From Ilex aquifolium (lineage: Eukaryota; Streptophyta; Magnoliopsida; Aquifoliales; Aquifoliaceae), in contig OX637393.1 in the NCBI GenBank assembly GCA_951799425.1, forward strand, positions 434,001 to 498,000: a DNA stretch of 64,000 nucleotides. The letters are read 5' to 3'. Both the position numbers and the translations under genes were made by a program. Under the pieces are notes generated by a model. The model saw nothing but the letters and a program-made list of their open reading frames with translations, was not told where the DNA came from and did no database searches. Below are positions 47,500-59,640 of the stretch, piece after piece. How positions within the stretch are numbered: position 1 is the stretch's first letter; the number at the start of each line of letters is the position of its first letter.

Positions 47500-47765
47500 T
47501 TTAATATTGAATGTTACTATGCATGTTACTATTTTTTTTGATGAGTATGTTACTATTAATATTGAATATTACTATTTTTTTTCGCAATATCACTTTTCAA
47601 TATTATTTTTTTTGTCGAACATGTTACTACTGTTATTTTTTTTCAAATATTAATATTCAATGTTACTATTTTTTATTTTTAAATGTTATTATTTTTTATT
47701 TTTGAATGTTATTATTTTTTGTGTTTAAGTGGCATTATTTTTTGTGTTTCAATGTTACTATATAT
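47500..47765. repeat. AATGTTACTATTTTTT minisatellite
   Basis: About ten diverged units of ~22-26 bp based on (A/G)AATGTTACTATTTTTT with T-runs of varied length. It abuts the left end of solo LTR B. Confidence 0.85.
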
Positions 47766-50091
47766 TGTGACGCCCCAAAAATCGGGGGTCTTTTGTCAAC
47801 CCGTTGATCACCCATCAACCCGCAGAATACCCGTAGATACCATGTAACTCGATATCACACCGTTATGCCCCATTTACCGGGATCCATAATTTAACAAAAT
47901 TCGGGCAGAGTCTCCTTTGTACGGGGAGCTCTACCCAAAACACAACATGTGCAATCATACAACATTTAATCACATGATCCATCTGAAGTCCAATATACAT
48001 CAATTCATACTCCCACATCATGAATTTATACATCAAACATAGTTAATACAAGTTCGATTACAATCATTTTCATATATTTACATGTCCAAAACCGAATTTC
48101 ACAAAAGTTTTACAAAATAAGGTTTAAAAGCGACAAGTCAGTTTTTCTTCATCCTTGAGGCCCCAAATACGAGCCGTCCACCGGTGTATAACCCGCACCT
48201 GAAATGTTTTCTCATAAAGGGTGAACCATGCTCAATAGGGTATCTCCTAAAGAGACCACTCCCCAACCTAAGTGCATATGAAATGTCCACATGCAACATT
48301 CAACAAGCAACAACCAGTTCAATCAAGAATATGCAATTCAATGTTGAAAATCACCATGTCATGCCATGAAATAAGATAAGACTCACTCATGCACTTTAAC
48401 CTGAGTATTCACTGGCTCCCATCGCCCCTGCAATGCCATGAGTATAAAATCGGGCATTCCAAGCCCTCGCAATTGATGTTGTACATCCAATGACTTTTTA
48501 AAATAAATCATGTGTCTTTGTATAAAACAAAATCATGTGTCTTTGTTTAAAACAAAATCTTTGTTGGGTAGCGGGATTTTGGTGTCTCACCGTCAATTCC
48601 GCACACCGATATACTTTTTTGGACTTGCACCTAAGGAAGTGTATAAACCATTAATCGGGTCTTGCACCCGAGGGAGAATCTAGCACTGCTTGCTATACCC
48701 GACACAAGTTTTTCATACGACCATGCAACTCAGCCAGACCTAGGTCCAACCTTCCCGAGTTCACTTATCAACCTCCAAGAATGGTGTTTGATCAACTATG
48801 CACACACGCCCACACTCATGCCTCATGCCCATGAATGCGTTGCCTCTGTGCAAATGCAATGTAATGTGTAATTGCAACATCAATATCATGTCCAATATGT
48901 ACAAATGTCATATGAACAATCTCAACCACATTTCAAAACATTCCATGGTTAATTATATCATAAGCATATAATTTTCATAAATCCTCATCATGTCAATATA
49001 TCATGAGCATGTATCAACATTTACATTTAACAACAATTTTTCCCAAGTATGTTATCACATAATTTCATGCAATTAACACACTTTATTTCACATAGGCATT
49101 TTATCAAACACCTTCAAGACACCAAGTCATGTAATCATATAAAATGCTCAAATTTATCACATAACTCAAAAAAAATCAGATTAAGTGATTTTCACATACC
49201 CAATCATCAAAATTAAGAAATCACAAACTAGCAATTTCTAATTATCAATTCATACTAGAATTGAATTTACCAATTTTCATTTAATCAACTACAATAGGCA
49301 AGTGTTAAAATACACATAACAGCCCACCCATTTCATATATTCATCCTAAGTTGGAAATAAACCTAGTTAGGATGAAAATCCTACCTTTTGAAGCGTAAAA
49401 CAATGCTAGGAAGCTTCAAGAACCCAAATCTTGCCAAAAACCAATTTTTTCCCAAAATGCCGTATTTGAATCTTCGGTGAAACCCGTCCTTTTTGGTATG
49501 GTTGCGTAGCCCTCGTCGCGTAGGTCAACTTTAATACTTGGCCCGAAGGATTCCGACCGACAGAACTCTGTAGATCATAGAGAGAAGTCTTAAATCTTGA
49601 TTTTTTTCTTCATTTCCCTCTCTTCCTCTTCCAAAGTTAGAACCCAACAAAACCCAGCAGAAAGTTGTGTGAAAAATCAGATTTTTTGACTCCTATTTAT
49701 ACTCTTTAACGCATGATCCACGTCGCGCCACGCGTTCCCTATTCTCGGATCCGTTTTCGCCCCGAAACGATTAAATTTTGTCCCAATTTGAGTTCAAGAT
49801 ATTTTTATATGAAATTTCTTTAAATTATAATAAAATTGTAGAAATTTCATTTTCGGGGTCATTTTTGAGGTCACTCGATACCCAGTCGTCTCGAAAAACG
49901 TGAAAAATTCGACTATCTCGAAATTCGACGAAAATTGTCTGGGTAACTAGACTTCGCGAGACGAATCCAACGGTGATGTCCGTTTCATCATCCGAGCTCT
50001 AGAAAAATACGGGTTTTCAACCCGCACCGAAGTGACAAATTACCGTTTTGCCATTTTTCCATAAAAAATTTAAATTTACCCGAATTTTACA
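47766..50091 (-). mobile_element. Solo LTR (B), 2.3 kb
   Basis: It begins TGTGACGCCCCAAAAATCGG and ends GAATTTTACA, flanked by TATAT (47761-47765 and 50092-50096). It is the same family as solo LTR A: both ends, the CACCCGAGGGAGA(A/G)TCTAG block and the TAGCCCTCGTCG block are shared. The minus-strand TATA box (TATAAATAGGA, near 49,692-49,702) is also shared. The flanking duplication is AT-only and sits in an AT repeat, so it is weaker evidence than CATAC at copy A, but the matching ends fix the borders. Confidence 0.88.
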
Positions 50092-50639
50092 TATATATAT
50101 ATATATATATAAAGAATTTTAATGGTAGTCGAACTTTTAAAATTTAGGAATTGTTAGTTTTCAAATTTGTTGTAATTAAATTTAAATAATGAGGGTATTG
50201 TAGACGATGAAGATAAAAATTGACTTAATATTAAACAAGTTTTCTTGATGGATTTATTGGTAATAAGTCCACAAAGGGGGACCGACCTCCAAATTTCCCT
50301 ACAATTTACTTACATATCTAATCCAGATGGCTTGGATAGGCAAAACTATATTTTTTATATCCAATCATTTCCGAGTATCCAAACACGCCCTATAGGTATT
50401 AAAATCTCAATCTCTGCTTAAGTCACAACATAGGTCCGACCCAAGATTTTTGGCTCATAGCCAGCCATGTGTTGGGCTTAAATCAACTTTAAAATGGAGA
50501 AACTACTAACATGCCATGGACGAATTGCTAATTACCAAGATTTTTTAGCCCAAATTGTGAATACATTGTTGGAACTTGGAATGTTGAGCTTGGAAGGACC
50601 ACAAAACCCCTCATTATAGTGTGTGCTTGTGTGTGTGTG

Positions 50640-50850
50640 TGTGTGTTTTTTTTTTTTGCTATAAGATATCAAAGCTTGTGCCGACTACACTCTCGAGCTC
50701 AGCAGCGACTATCGTGACTTGAAGATGAATAAAGTATGTTCCTATGGAATAAGAGTGTCTAAATTTTAGAGAGTGCGGGAAGGGATTGAACCTAAGACCT
50801 CTGGATTACGAGAGGTCAAGTTCAACTACTAAACCGTGTTTGGTTGGGAC
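50640..50850 (-). mobile_element. tRNA-derived SINE, probable
   Basis: On the minus strand from about 50,850: AACACGGTTTAGTAGTTGAAC (A-box-like), CCTCTCGTAATCCAGAGG (a hairpin), GGTTCAATCCC (B box), then ~140 bases and an A-run that is the T-run at 50,647-50,658. A GT microsatellite follows the tail. A clean target duplication was not found. Confidence 0.55.
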
Positions 50851-50936
50851 ATAACAAGGGATGAAATTGGATAATTTATTTCAATCCAATTCATAATGTT
50901 TTGGTAATGACTCATCTACCACTTCATCTATCCTAT

Positions 50937-51542
50937 AGGGGTGTAACTTGGACAGGCCAACCCGAAAAAAACAGGGCTTGAGTTAGAATTTTTAATACTT
51001 GGGTTGGGCCTGGGCAAAAAAACTCTAACTCGAATTGAATTTGGACAAGCCTCGGGTTGTTGGGTTCAACCCGAATATTAAAATCGGGTTGAACCCGATT
51101 ATTAAATCGGATTGAACCCGAATATACATAAATATATAAATATATTTAACTAGGGTTAATATTTATCTTCATTTTTTAGACTCTAGACTTTCACTTCACT
51201 TCAAGTCTTCACCCCTGCGCCTCCCTCACTCTCAGATCACTCTCTCACTCGCCACTCCTCCCTCTCTCAGCCTCTCTCTCTCAATCGTCACTCGTCTGAG
51301 TCGTCTCAGACTCTCAGTCTCCCTCTCTCACTTGTCACTCCTCTTTCTCTCACACTCTCTCTCTTCATCTGCGTCTTGACCTTCATCTCAGATCACTTAA
51401 AAAAATTAGATCTACACGTGAAAAAATCAAATCTACACTTCAAAAAATCAATCCGAATTAAGTAACCCAAGTCCAACCCGATTTTTAACCTGAAATCAGT
51501 CTGAATTAAGTAACCCGAATTCAATCCGAGTTGCACGGATAA
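50937..51542. mobile_element. Non-autonomous hAT-like element, ~606 bp
   Basis: TATCCTAT lies at 50929-50936 and again at 51543-51550, an 8-bp duplication. Inverted ends include GTGTAACTTGG on the left and GTGCAACTCGG in reverse on the right, and the sub-terminal words AACCCGA and CGGGTT are repeated many times. The middle (51,180-51,390) is a CT-rich, TCACTC-type stretch that looks like captured leader sequence. It lies about 440 bases upstream of the coiled-coil gene start. Confidence 0.7.
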
Positions 51543-51984
51543 TATCCTATACACAATTATTACTTGTATAACACTCAATTTTGAGTTTTTTCAATAAAAA
51601 ATTTGTACTCAATTTTCTTAAGATGAGTATATTGCTATCTTTTTACTTGATTAAGGGTGTGATATGAAAATTTCAATCTTTTAGGATATAAAAATGAAGA
51701 ATATAAAGATCTTTTGGGTTCAAAGTGTGATTTACCCAAAAATTTAATTTTAGTACGGCACACTGCGAAAACATCGCGCGCTTCTCACGTGAAAATTTGA
51801 AATTCAGACAGCGCCATATCACACACGCACTCACACTGTCAATACATACATTGTACAAACACCACCAAAAACCCTAGAATCGAAATGCTCCATCTTTCTA
51901 TCCTAAAATTCAAACGTTAATCACTCCTCCAACACCAACAACAACACAATCAAGCGAAACATCAATCATTCCGAAACTGAAAAA

Positions 51985-54900
51985 ATGGCTTCAATCAAGG
52001 CATCATCTTCCAGGTACACTTCCTTCGACTCTCGATCTTCCACCCAGTCTCATAAATCAGATCCATCCTCATCCACCGAGCTCAAACCCTACATCCAATC
52101 ACGTGGCCCCACTTCCTCCTCACGTGCTCTCGTCAAGGCCAAATCCTCAGACCTAGCTCAATCAAAGAGATGCAACAACGATCAGAATTTATCTGCAATG
52201 GTGAAGAAGTTCATGGAAAAGAGGTCAACGACGAAGTCAAGGGCGACGGCGACCAATTTGATTATTCCGGCGGATTTTATAGCGGAGGATTTGAAGAAAA
52301 CGGCGAGGAAAGGCACCAATTTCACGGGTTTGCATCGGAAGCTGTTCAGTAAGAATTCGGGGTCTAAAAAGGATGAGAGTGAGAAAAAGGCTTTGACGGA
52401 AGTGAAGGCGAATACGAGGACTTTGGCGATGGTGTTGAGAAGTGAGAGGGAGCTTTTGAGTTTGAATAAGGAGCAGGAAGAAGAGATTGCCGAGCTCAAG
52501 TTGATGCTTGAGGGGAAAAACACAGAGGTATTACATATATATTTGTTAAATGTGATAATTTGATGTAATTGGTTTGGTCAATTATCAAAGATTTGAGTTG
52601 TTATTAGCTTCTTAAGGCGATTAGATGGTGGCTTAAGCGGCCTTACAATTTGTTTGATTGTGTACCGATGCACATGTTGAAAAATGATACTTAGTTCAGG
52701 CTTAAATAGATTTCTATACATATGATTTGATTGTATTGACTATTTCTTTTTTCTTTTTTTCTTTTTTTGGGGTTTAAAGTGAAACCTTTGAAGACAAATT
52801 TGAATATATTGGCAATTTGGCATTTGTTGAAAATTGTTCTTTGGAGTTGCTTAGAAACTTTTTGATGGAAATAATGATAAATGTTTGGAATTTATTGGAT
52901 GGTATGCCTTTTCTTTTAAGTGGAGTAACAAGAAAGTGTATGTTGTTATAAACTATCATTTTTTGTTCAAATCACAAGTTTGAGCCATTATGTAATTTTT
53001 TGAAAAAAGAGGATGCTCCGAAATTTATGGTATTATTTGTTTAATTTGAGTATTTTGAACTGTTACCAATATGAGCTTTTTGAAATTCATGAATGGAAAA
53101 AGCTGTGCAGCGGTTCTCAAATTGTGCTTATGCAGTTAAACTACATAAATATACATTTACAGGTGCACATCCACATATTTATGAATACAGGTGTACATAG
53201 CATATATGATGGATTTGTTTGATGTTTTTGATTCAATTGAAGAATGAGGGCTTTTTTGCTGCTGGATTGTGCAGGTTGAGAAGTTGAAGGATTTATGTTT
53301 GAAGCAAAGGGAAGAGATAAAGGCATTGAAGAGTGCCATACTATTCCCAGATGTTATGAACTCACAACTTCAGGAGCTTTTGGAGAAGCAAGGTTCAGAA
53401 CTAAAGCAGGCCAAGCAACTCATCCCGAATCTCCAGAAACAGGTCACTTCTCTTACCGGCCAACTTCAGGGCCTAGCTGAGGATCTTGAAGAGGTAGCAC
53501 TTCACGTTTTCTTTCATATTATAATTTAATTGGTATGTGAAATTGAACTGGTCTGATGGTGGATTCATCTATTTAGCTATCATGTGACTGAGATATGTAT
53601 TCATCCACAGTACACTAATTAGCAAAATATTGTGAAAGATTAGCACAAGTAAATGCATTGGCCTTTAACAAAAACTCCAGTACCTATGTAACAGTTTATG
53701 GAATAAGCATTTATCTTTCCTTAGGTTCCATAACTGTCAGAGATATATGGTAATTACTAGCCATAACAATAGGGGAAAAAAGGATGAATAGCTTAAGTTG
53801 TATAATTGGTTATATTAATCTCGAACACCTTTTCAGAGCTTCAGCTTACTGTTAATTTGGTTTGAGAATGACTTTGAATATCTTGTCATTCTTGAGCAGA
53901 TATGCATGTAATTGTGAATATCTTTGGTATCTATGCTTATTTAAGTGGATGTATTTGAACTCTTGTTTGTAATAATTAGAAAATCCGTCTTCGAACAATT
54001 TTGTGGCATAAAAAATGCCTGGCCAAAAATGGGTTATTGCTGTTACATTTATGCGTTGAAGATTGTTTTCTTATACTTTGTTTTGTGCAGGAAAGTGGGC
54101 ACAACAAATACCCTATAAAGCATAAAAATGCCTGGCCAAAAATGAGTTATTGCTGTTACATTTATGCATTGAACATTGTTTTCTTATACTTTGTTTTATG
54201 CTGGAAAGTGGGCACAACAAACACCCTATAAAACGCAAGCTCAAATACTATGTTGTTCTGAGGATTTCTTTACACGTATCTTTCATGAATTGAGGCAATA
54301 TCGTTCGGATATTGGAATAAAATGGATGCAGGACAATCTGTTAAGAACCAACGAGTTTTAGGAATAACATTTTACAATCACTGTACTTTCTCAATTTCCA
54401 AAGCTAACACTGACCATATACATTAATTGGGAGTCTTATTGTAATTTATTAAGGAAAACAATATTCATTATAATGGAGACTTTAACTGGATGCTGGATGG
54501 AAGGACAATTTTTATCTTTTCCCTTTAGACAAGTTGTATTACTTGGTGGTGGGCATAGCAATGAAGGCCACCATGTTTTAATTTTAATCTGAGTTTTTAT
54601 TTTATTTTGGCCAATGGAAGTATACTGTTTTGGTTATGTGCATCTAGAGTTGCACAGGTTTTAACTTCATTTGCCTCTGAATAGCTGGAAAAATATTTTC
54701 TTGAACAGGTGAAAGCAGATAAATATTCAATGAGGGGGTGCTATGATGGTCATGTCAGCTCTCCACGGACACCAGTATTTGATCAAGAAGAGGCAGCTAA
54801 TTCTCTGGTAAACACATCATATTAAAATGGAAAACTTTGTACTGGTAAATTACTCACTGTCACCTTACAGAGTTTCATTTAAATAATTCAAGTGTTTGTG

Positions 54901-55533
54901 TCATAGCAGTAAATAGACTTTCCAAGATACACCAAGATGGAAAAATATTGGGGACACATCTATGCATGTTTATGACTTGCAAATGAAGAAATAACAATAT
55001 TAATCTTCTCTGAAAATCAAACCCAGTACCTCTCTAAATAACAGCATTTGTATGATTATCATTTTTATAGTTTTCTTCCTAAATAGTCATTGAAACAATT
55101 TATTATGACTTTTTAAATATGTTAAGAAATGTATTCCTCATGGGGTTATGATTGCTGGTGTCTTTGATTTTCTTATGATACGTCCAACATCTTATTCAGG
55201 AGTTTAGCTCCTGGGATCATACAACCCCTGGCAGTCCAGATGACATGTTTCTCAAGGATCTTAATCCCTGTTTGACACCATACTATGCCAAGGCAAAGTC
55301 CAAGGTAAGTCTACATACTCCCTTTCAAGAAATATGAGATAGTTGCTTTACTTCACCATTACAGATCTCTGATTCCCTGCCCCTTTTCACTCCATCTCTA
55401 TAATGTAATATTACCTACCTAAAGAGTCAATGTCTTGCAGGAATTTGAAGCGATGGGCTATAATTCTCCTTGCCACAAGATTGGCGTTGACAGCTTTGTG
55501 AGGAAGCCGTCGAAAAGTTCAGACTATTGGTAA
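51985..55533 (+). CDS. Plant coiled-coil protein of unknown function, 352 aa
   Basis: Five exons, 51985-52527, 53275-53493, 54709-54807, 55200-55304 and 55441-55533, all phase 0, join to 353 codons. Residues 1-65 are Ser-rich and basic. A conserved-looking block NLIIPADFIAEDLKK, GTNFTGLHRKLFSKN follows. Residues about 135-254 form a coiled coil (heptads in LRSERELLSLNKEQEEEIAELK and LQELLEKQGSELKQAK). The tail has short motifs SSWDHTTPGSPDDMF, LNPCLTPYYAK and KPSKSSDYW at the stop. I do not recognise a named family; such plant proteins are often loosely called Rad50- or myosin-like because of the coil. The start has a good context (AAAAATGGCT). Intron 2 holds a tandem duplication. Confidence 0.88.
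54005..54235. repeat. Tandem duplication (2 x ~114 bp) in intron 2 of the coiled-coil gene
   Basis: Both units run from GCATAAAAATGCCTGGCC through TTATTGCTGTTACATTTATG to GTGGGCACAACAAA(T/C)ACCC. They differ at few positions. Unit 1 contains TTTGTTTTGTGCAG, an acceptor-like site; unit 2 has TTTATGCTGG there. Confidence 0.92.
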
Positions 55534-56900
55534 TGGTCCAACTCTTCAGGTAGCACTTCAGCCCAAGCAGCTCGCAGATCTGATGAAAGCACTTGCACAT
55601 ATGGAAAGCAGATGCACCATAAACTTGTCTGAAATATTCACAGCTTAAAGTTCCTTTGGATTTGAGCTTTTTTTTCAATTGGTTACTTTGTCCTTCCAAA
55701 TCCCTATTTTGAACTTCAATTCTGGTCAGTAGTCCGTTTGTTATTATATGGTATAAGATGCACTGACCAAAATGTTCAGTTTTATCTCAGTAAAAGAGGT
55801 TATTGCTATTTAACTTTGAGAGTCATAATATTTGGTGCAAGTGGTACATGGGCCATTATATTAAACTAAGAAGTAAAAAAATGATTGTCATGCATCTGAA
55901 GATGTTACTAGTGCTGTGGACATGATTGGCAATAATGATCGATCATTTTCAGTAAAGAAGTTGAAATTACAGCAGGGATTGCCTACTGCTATTCGTTTCT
56001 GGCATTGACGTGTCAGATAATTTGGATTGGGAGGAAATCAAGCTGTGCTGTATCCTTTTTTCTGTACTGGCTTGGCTTTCTAGTGTCCTTGTTTGTGTTG
56101 TATATTGCTCATTTCCCTTGAAATGAAGCTGTTGGGTTGGTCTTAATGAAACAAGAATGATTGTTCATATGCAAGGATGACCATTTAAGCTTAATATGCA
56201 AGTAATGACTGCTTGAACTTTCAATGGTGTATGATTTTGATGTTGAAACTTCATAAGTAGACTCCCACAAGGCTTTGGCATAATGCTTGGCAGCAACAGG
56301 TGGGTTGTTTTACATTACAGCGATTCATTTTGATACATGGTTCATAACAGAACTTTTTTTTTTTTTTTGGGGAAGTACATACAGATCTCACTAGCCAGTT
56401 GATGGTGCAGATCTTTTCTGTTACAATCTATCATGGAGAACCCGAGGTTCAACTGAGAACTAGCATCAGGTACTATACAAAACAAACAGGAAGGCAAGTT
56501 TCAATTTTCTACACTGTTCTTGGTTAACTCACGAGGGAAAAACTCACAATAACACTATTCATGCGGCTAGCATATTAACCCCAGTTTGCTAGTCATTGCT
56601 AAGCTTGTGATCTAACAATGATGTTTCGTTCCGAAATCCTCAGAAAATCAAATTGCTGTGCTGGTTCAGATGCACCAACATATGGATTGAACTTTTTTTT
56701 TTTTTGGGTGAAGTTAACATATGGATTGAACTAAACACAAGCTGTAGTCGATAAACTCCACAACCTCAAATTTCTTTTTATTGTACCAAAAAGTTAAGAA
56801 CCAGCTTTGTTTTCACATATTGTCCACCAAGTTAAACCCATCTTCGTGCTTAAGAGACTTTGAAGATGGGTGCCTCAGTTGAACTTGGTAGTGACCTAAT
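55534..56900. other. Convergent intergenic region
   Basis: 3' UTR of the coiled-coil gene and 3' flank of the CASP-like exon. It holds T-runs near 56,350 and a 22-bp retroposed tail at 56,694-56,715. No exon. Confidence 0.4.
56694..56715 (-). mobile_element. 22-bp retroposed tail with 17-bp target duplication
   Basis: AACATATGGATTGAACT occurs at 56677-56693 and 56716-56732. Between them are only 12 T and GGGTGAAGTT. Read on the minus strand this is AACTTCACCC plus an A-run, i.e. the last bases of a SINE/LINE copy cut short during insertion. Confidence 0.7.
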
Positions 56901-57152
56901 CTACCGTCTTGCACTTTTCTTACCTTTAGTGTTCCCATACAAGCGGAAGAGACTAAAAGCTGATACACCAGAAAGGACCCCCATGCTAAGGCTAACAATT
57001 AGTGCACTTGCTATTCCCTCCCCTACTTGGTTACAAAACTTTGCATACATATTGCAAACCTTCATCCACTGCAGCTCCGGCTCCCCTAACTTGGCGAAAA
57101 CCCCAGACTCTGCAGTGGCTGCCACGGCAGCCAATGTCAAGTATGCCATCAA
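56901..57152 (-). pseudogene. CASP-like (CASPL) protein, last exon only
   Basis: After an acceptor (TTTTTGTGCAG) the minus strand reads 83 codons: LMAYLTLAAVAATAE, LQWMKVCNMYAKFCNQVGEG, IASALIVSLSMGVLSGVSAF, SLFRLYGNTKGKKSARR and stop. This is the third-to-fourth-span half of a plant CASP-like four-span membrane protein. CASPs build Casparian strip domains; CASPLs have varied or unknown roles. The exon itself is intact. No exon for the first two spans is found in 57,153-58,244, and an LTR element begins there. Either the gene continues past that element through a long intron, or only a 3' relic remains. Confidence 0.7.
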
Positions 57153-58244
57153 CTGCACAAAAATGAGTTAACCATACATGCATTAGACCATTGAGAAGAT
57201 ATCATAAGCCCACTGTTACAATGCTGTATCTACACTCGACGAATAATGTTTCTGGATTTACTTACAAGAATAGTTATTGTACTAATGTCATTCGTCTAAG
57301 CAAAAAGTTGGATGCCCAAGTCCGAGAATCTACCTCTCTAAAGTGAGGGTAAGACTATCTACCGTTTGTCTCTACTATGTACGATTACACAAGATCCTCT
57401 CAGTATATTCTAAACTATAAAATGAGTTTCCTAGCTTCTTGCCTCATTAGCATACCAAGCCAAGAGTTGAACTTCCTACATATTTGATGGTTTTTGGACC
57501 ATGTATTTATTAATCAAGTGGTTTCTGTCGGAAATAGATTCCCTCCTATATATTTTTGCTCCATTTTCCTTTTTAGTAGATCACTATCATAAATTCAAGT
57601 GAGAACTATTGTATATAAGTATGTCTTTACCGGTACAATTGACAACTACTGTATATAAATAGGTCCTTCACCAATGGACGGTGGGTGCCAGAATTTATTT
57701 TGCGAATTGTCTTCACAAAAATCCACCAGCTTGAGATTCTCGTGAGTACAAGGTCTCAGTGGTTGCAAAATTTTAAATGACAAGCACAAGGGTTAGGTTA
57801 GAAAAGTAATTGGGATGGATGTGGGTAATAAATGCATTCAAACTAATGAATCCGTGCATGTTAAGAACCGAATAGAAAGCAAGTTAAGATGGTTTCTTTC
57901 GGGGCCTAGTAGGCTTAGGATAAGTCATTAGTGTCTCAAGTACTGCAACACAACCATAATATTAATGGCACTTAGTATTATGTGTCATCTCAATTATGCA
58001 TTTATGGATACATATGATGAGAAGACACGAAGATGGCTCATTGTCATGACTCATTAGCATACGCTTAGTAATCGCAGGGTCTTTCAAAAGTGGAACATGG
58101 TGTTAGAGTAGCTTTCGATTGATTCAATAGCAATGAATCTCGAAAAGAGTGTTGACATAACTAATTCTGAAACAGAGATAAGGATCAGATGATCAACTAT
58201 TGCATCTCCAATACAATTTCCCACAACTGGTACACATGCTGACT
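57153..58244. other. Flank or intron upstream of the CASP-like exon
   Basis: No further CASP-like exon recognised. CTCTCTAAAGTGAGGGTAAG near 57,337 is a diverged piece of the SINE type seen in ADA2. A stretch near 57,840-57,880 resembles 22,440-22,475. Confidence 0.35.
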
Positions 58245-58989
58245 TGATCCGAAATGTGTACACCCAAGTGCAGGCGGTCAAGTTGTAGTAATAATCTGGT
58301 TTGAGTCCAGAGTCGAATCCTCAGGGAACTATGGTTGGTGTTCTTTGAAGTAAATAGTGAGAAAGACTTGTAACTGGAAATATTATGATTTTGAAGTTGT
58401 GGGAAGTTTTGGATAGAATGTAAAATTCTTTCCAATGGGTATTTTTCTAGACAAAATATAAGATGATTAAATGTAACAAACACTCTTTGGTTCGGGAATC
58501 AGAATATGTAGTTGATTATCCGGTGCATTATGTTTATGCTTTATAACTCAATTAACTCCCGTGTCAACGGCAAATTAATCGGAAGATAGGAATGAAGTGC
58601 AATAATGGTGGACATTGAAAGTTTGTCATGAAGAGTTAGTTAGGGTACTTGCCTTGAATCAATGGATCTTTCCATGTAGGAGTCATCCATTTATCATAGA
58701 AAGATCCGTTGATTATACAAAGTACCTTTACTTTGCTAGGTGCATTCAATCACCCAAAAATCAAGTGGAGTATAGAACATTTAAGCATAAAGGTGATACA
58801 CAAACATAATGTCCGGATTAATCTTTTACATATCTATCATCCCTTCCCAAAGAGTGAATGAGGACTACTCACCCTTCATAGCTATGGTAAAGCTAGAATG
58901 ATGAATGATACTCATCCCCAAAAGGTGTTACAAAGTAAAATGCTCAAGCAATGGAAGTAAAAGAAAACAATACTTAAATTAAAAGAAAG

Positions 58990-59210
58990 CAATAATTACT
59001 TGGTGTTTAATTCACAACCAAGAGATAATAAAAACATAAAAGAAAACAACAACTTCTTGGTGTTTAATCCACAACCAAGATATAATAAAAACATAAAAGA
59101 AAACAATAACTTCTTGGTGTTTAATCCACAACCAAGATATAATAAAAACATAAAAGAAAACAATAACTTCTTGGTGTTTAATCCACAACCAAGATCTAAA
59201 ACATAAAAGA
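58990..59210. repeat. 57-bp minisatellite, ~3.7 units
   Basis: Units contain CTTGGTGTTTAATCCACAAC, CAAGATATAATAAAAACAT and AAAAGAAAACAATAA. The length is a multiple of three, so an open frame repeats NPQPRYNKNIKENNNFLVF. There is no other sign that it is translated. Confidence 0.93.
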
Positions 59211-59504
59211 AAACACTTAGTAGAGGAGGCTCAGCCTTCCATTATATTTATATAAGCAAGTAAATATAAAAGCTATAAAGAAATGACAATTATAAGAAAG
59301 AACTCTTACCATAAGAACATAAGCATAAAATCTTCAATACATGAATTGAAATGGAAGCTACAAAAGATGAAAGAAAATTTGCTCTCTAAAAACTCTTCTA
59401 AAATCTCTCCTAACTCTTAGTTCCTCTCTTGGTTTTTCCACCAATTCCACCCTCAGATCTCCCTTTGAAATGCAGAAGGAGCAGCCTCTTTATAGGCGTA
59501 GGAA

Positions 59505-59640
59505 GGCTGGGCAAGTGGGCAAGTGGGCAAGTGGAGAATGAACGGTGGTGTTGCTGAATGCTGATTTTTTAAATGCTTTTATTACACTTTGTCCTGCTTT
59601 TATTACACTTTGTCCTGCTTTTATTACACTTTGTCCTTCA
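59505..59640. repeat. Two short tandem repeats (GGGCAAGTG x3 and 21-bp x3)
   Basis: GGGCAAGTG units lie near 59,510-59,535. CTTTTATTACACTTTGTCCTG occurs three times at about 59,575-59,637. Both lie inside the LTR. Confidence 0.92.

Larger units (their letters stand above)
47221..50270. mobile_element. MITE split by solo LTR B
   Basis: The left end GGGACTTATAATGAG and the right end, in reverse GGACTTATTACCAAT, continue as inverted repeats through GTC(A)TCAAGAAAACTT, about 60-70 bases. With solo LTR B and its duplication removed, about 720 bp remain. The inside is AT-rich and non-coding. The target duplication was not resolved, so the superfamily is unknown. Confidence 0.6.

Noticed and set aside
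59000-59206. Frame with 19-residue repeats
   Set aside because: Translated 57-bp minisatellite inside an LTR; no promoter or homology.
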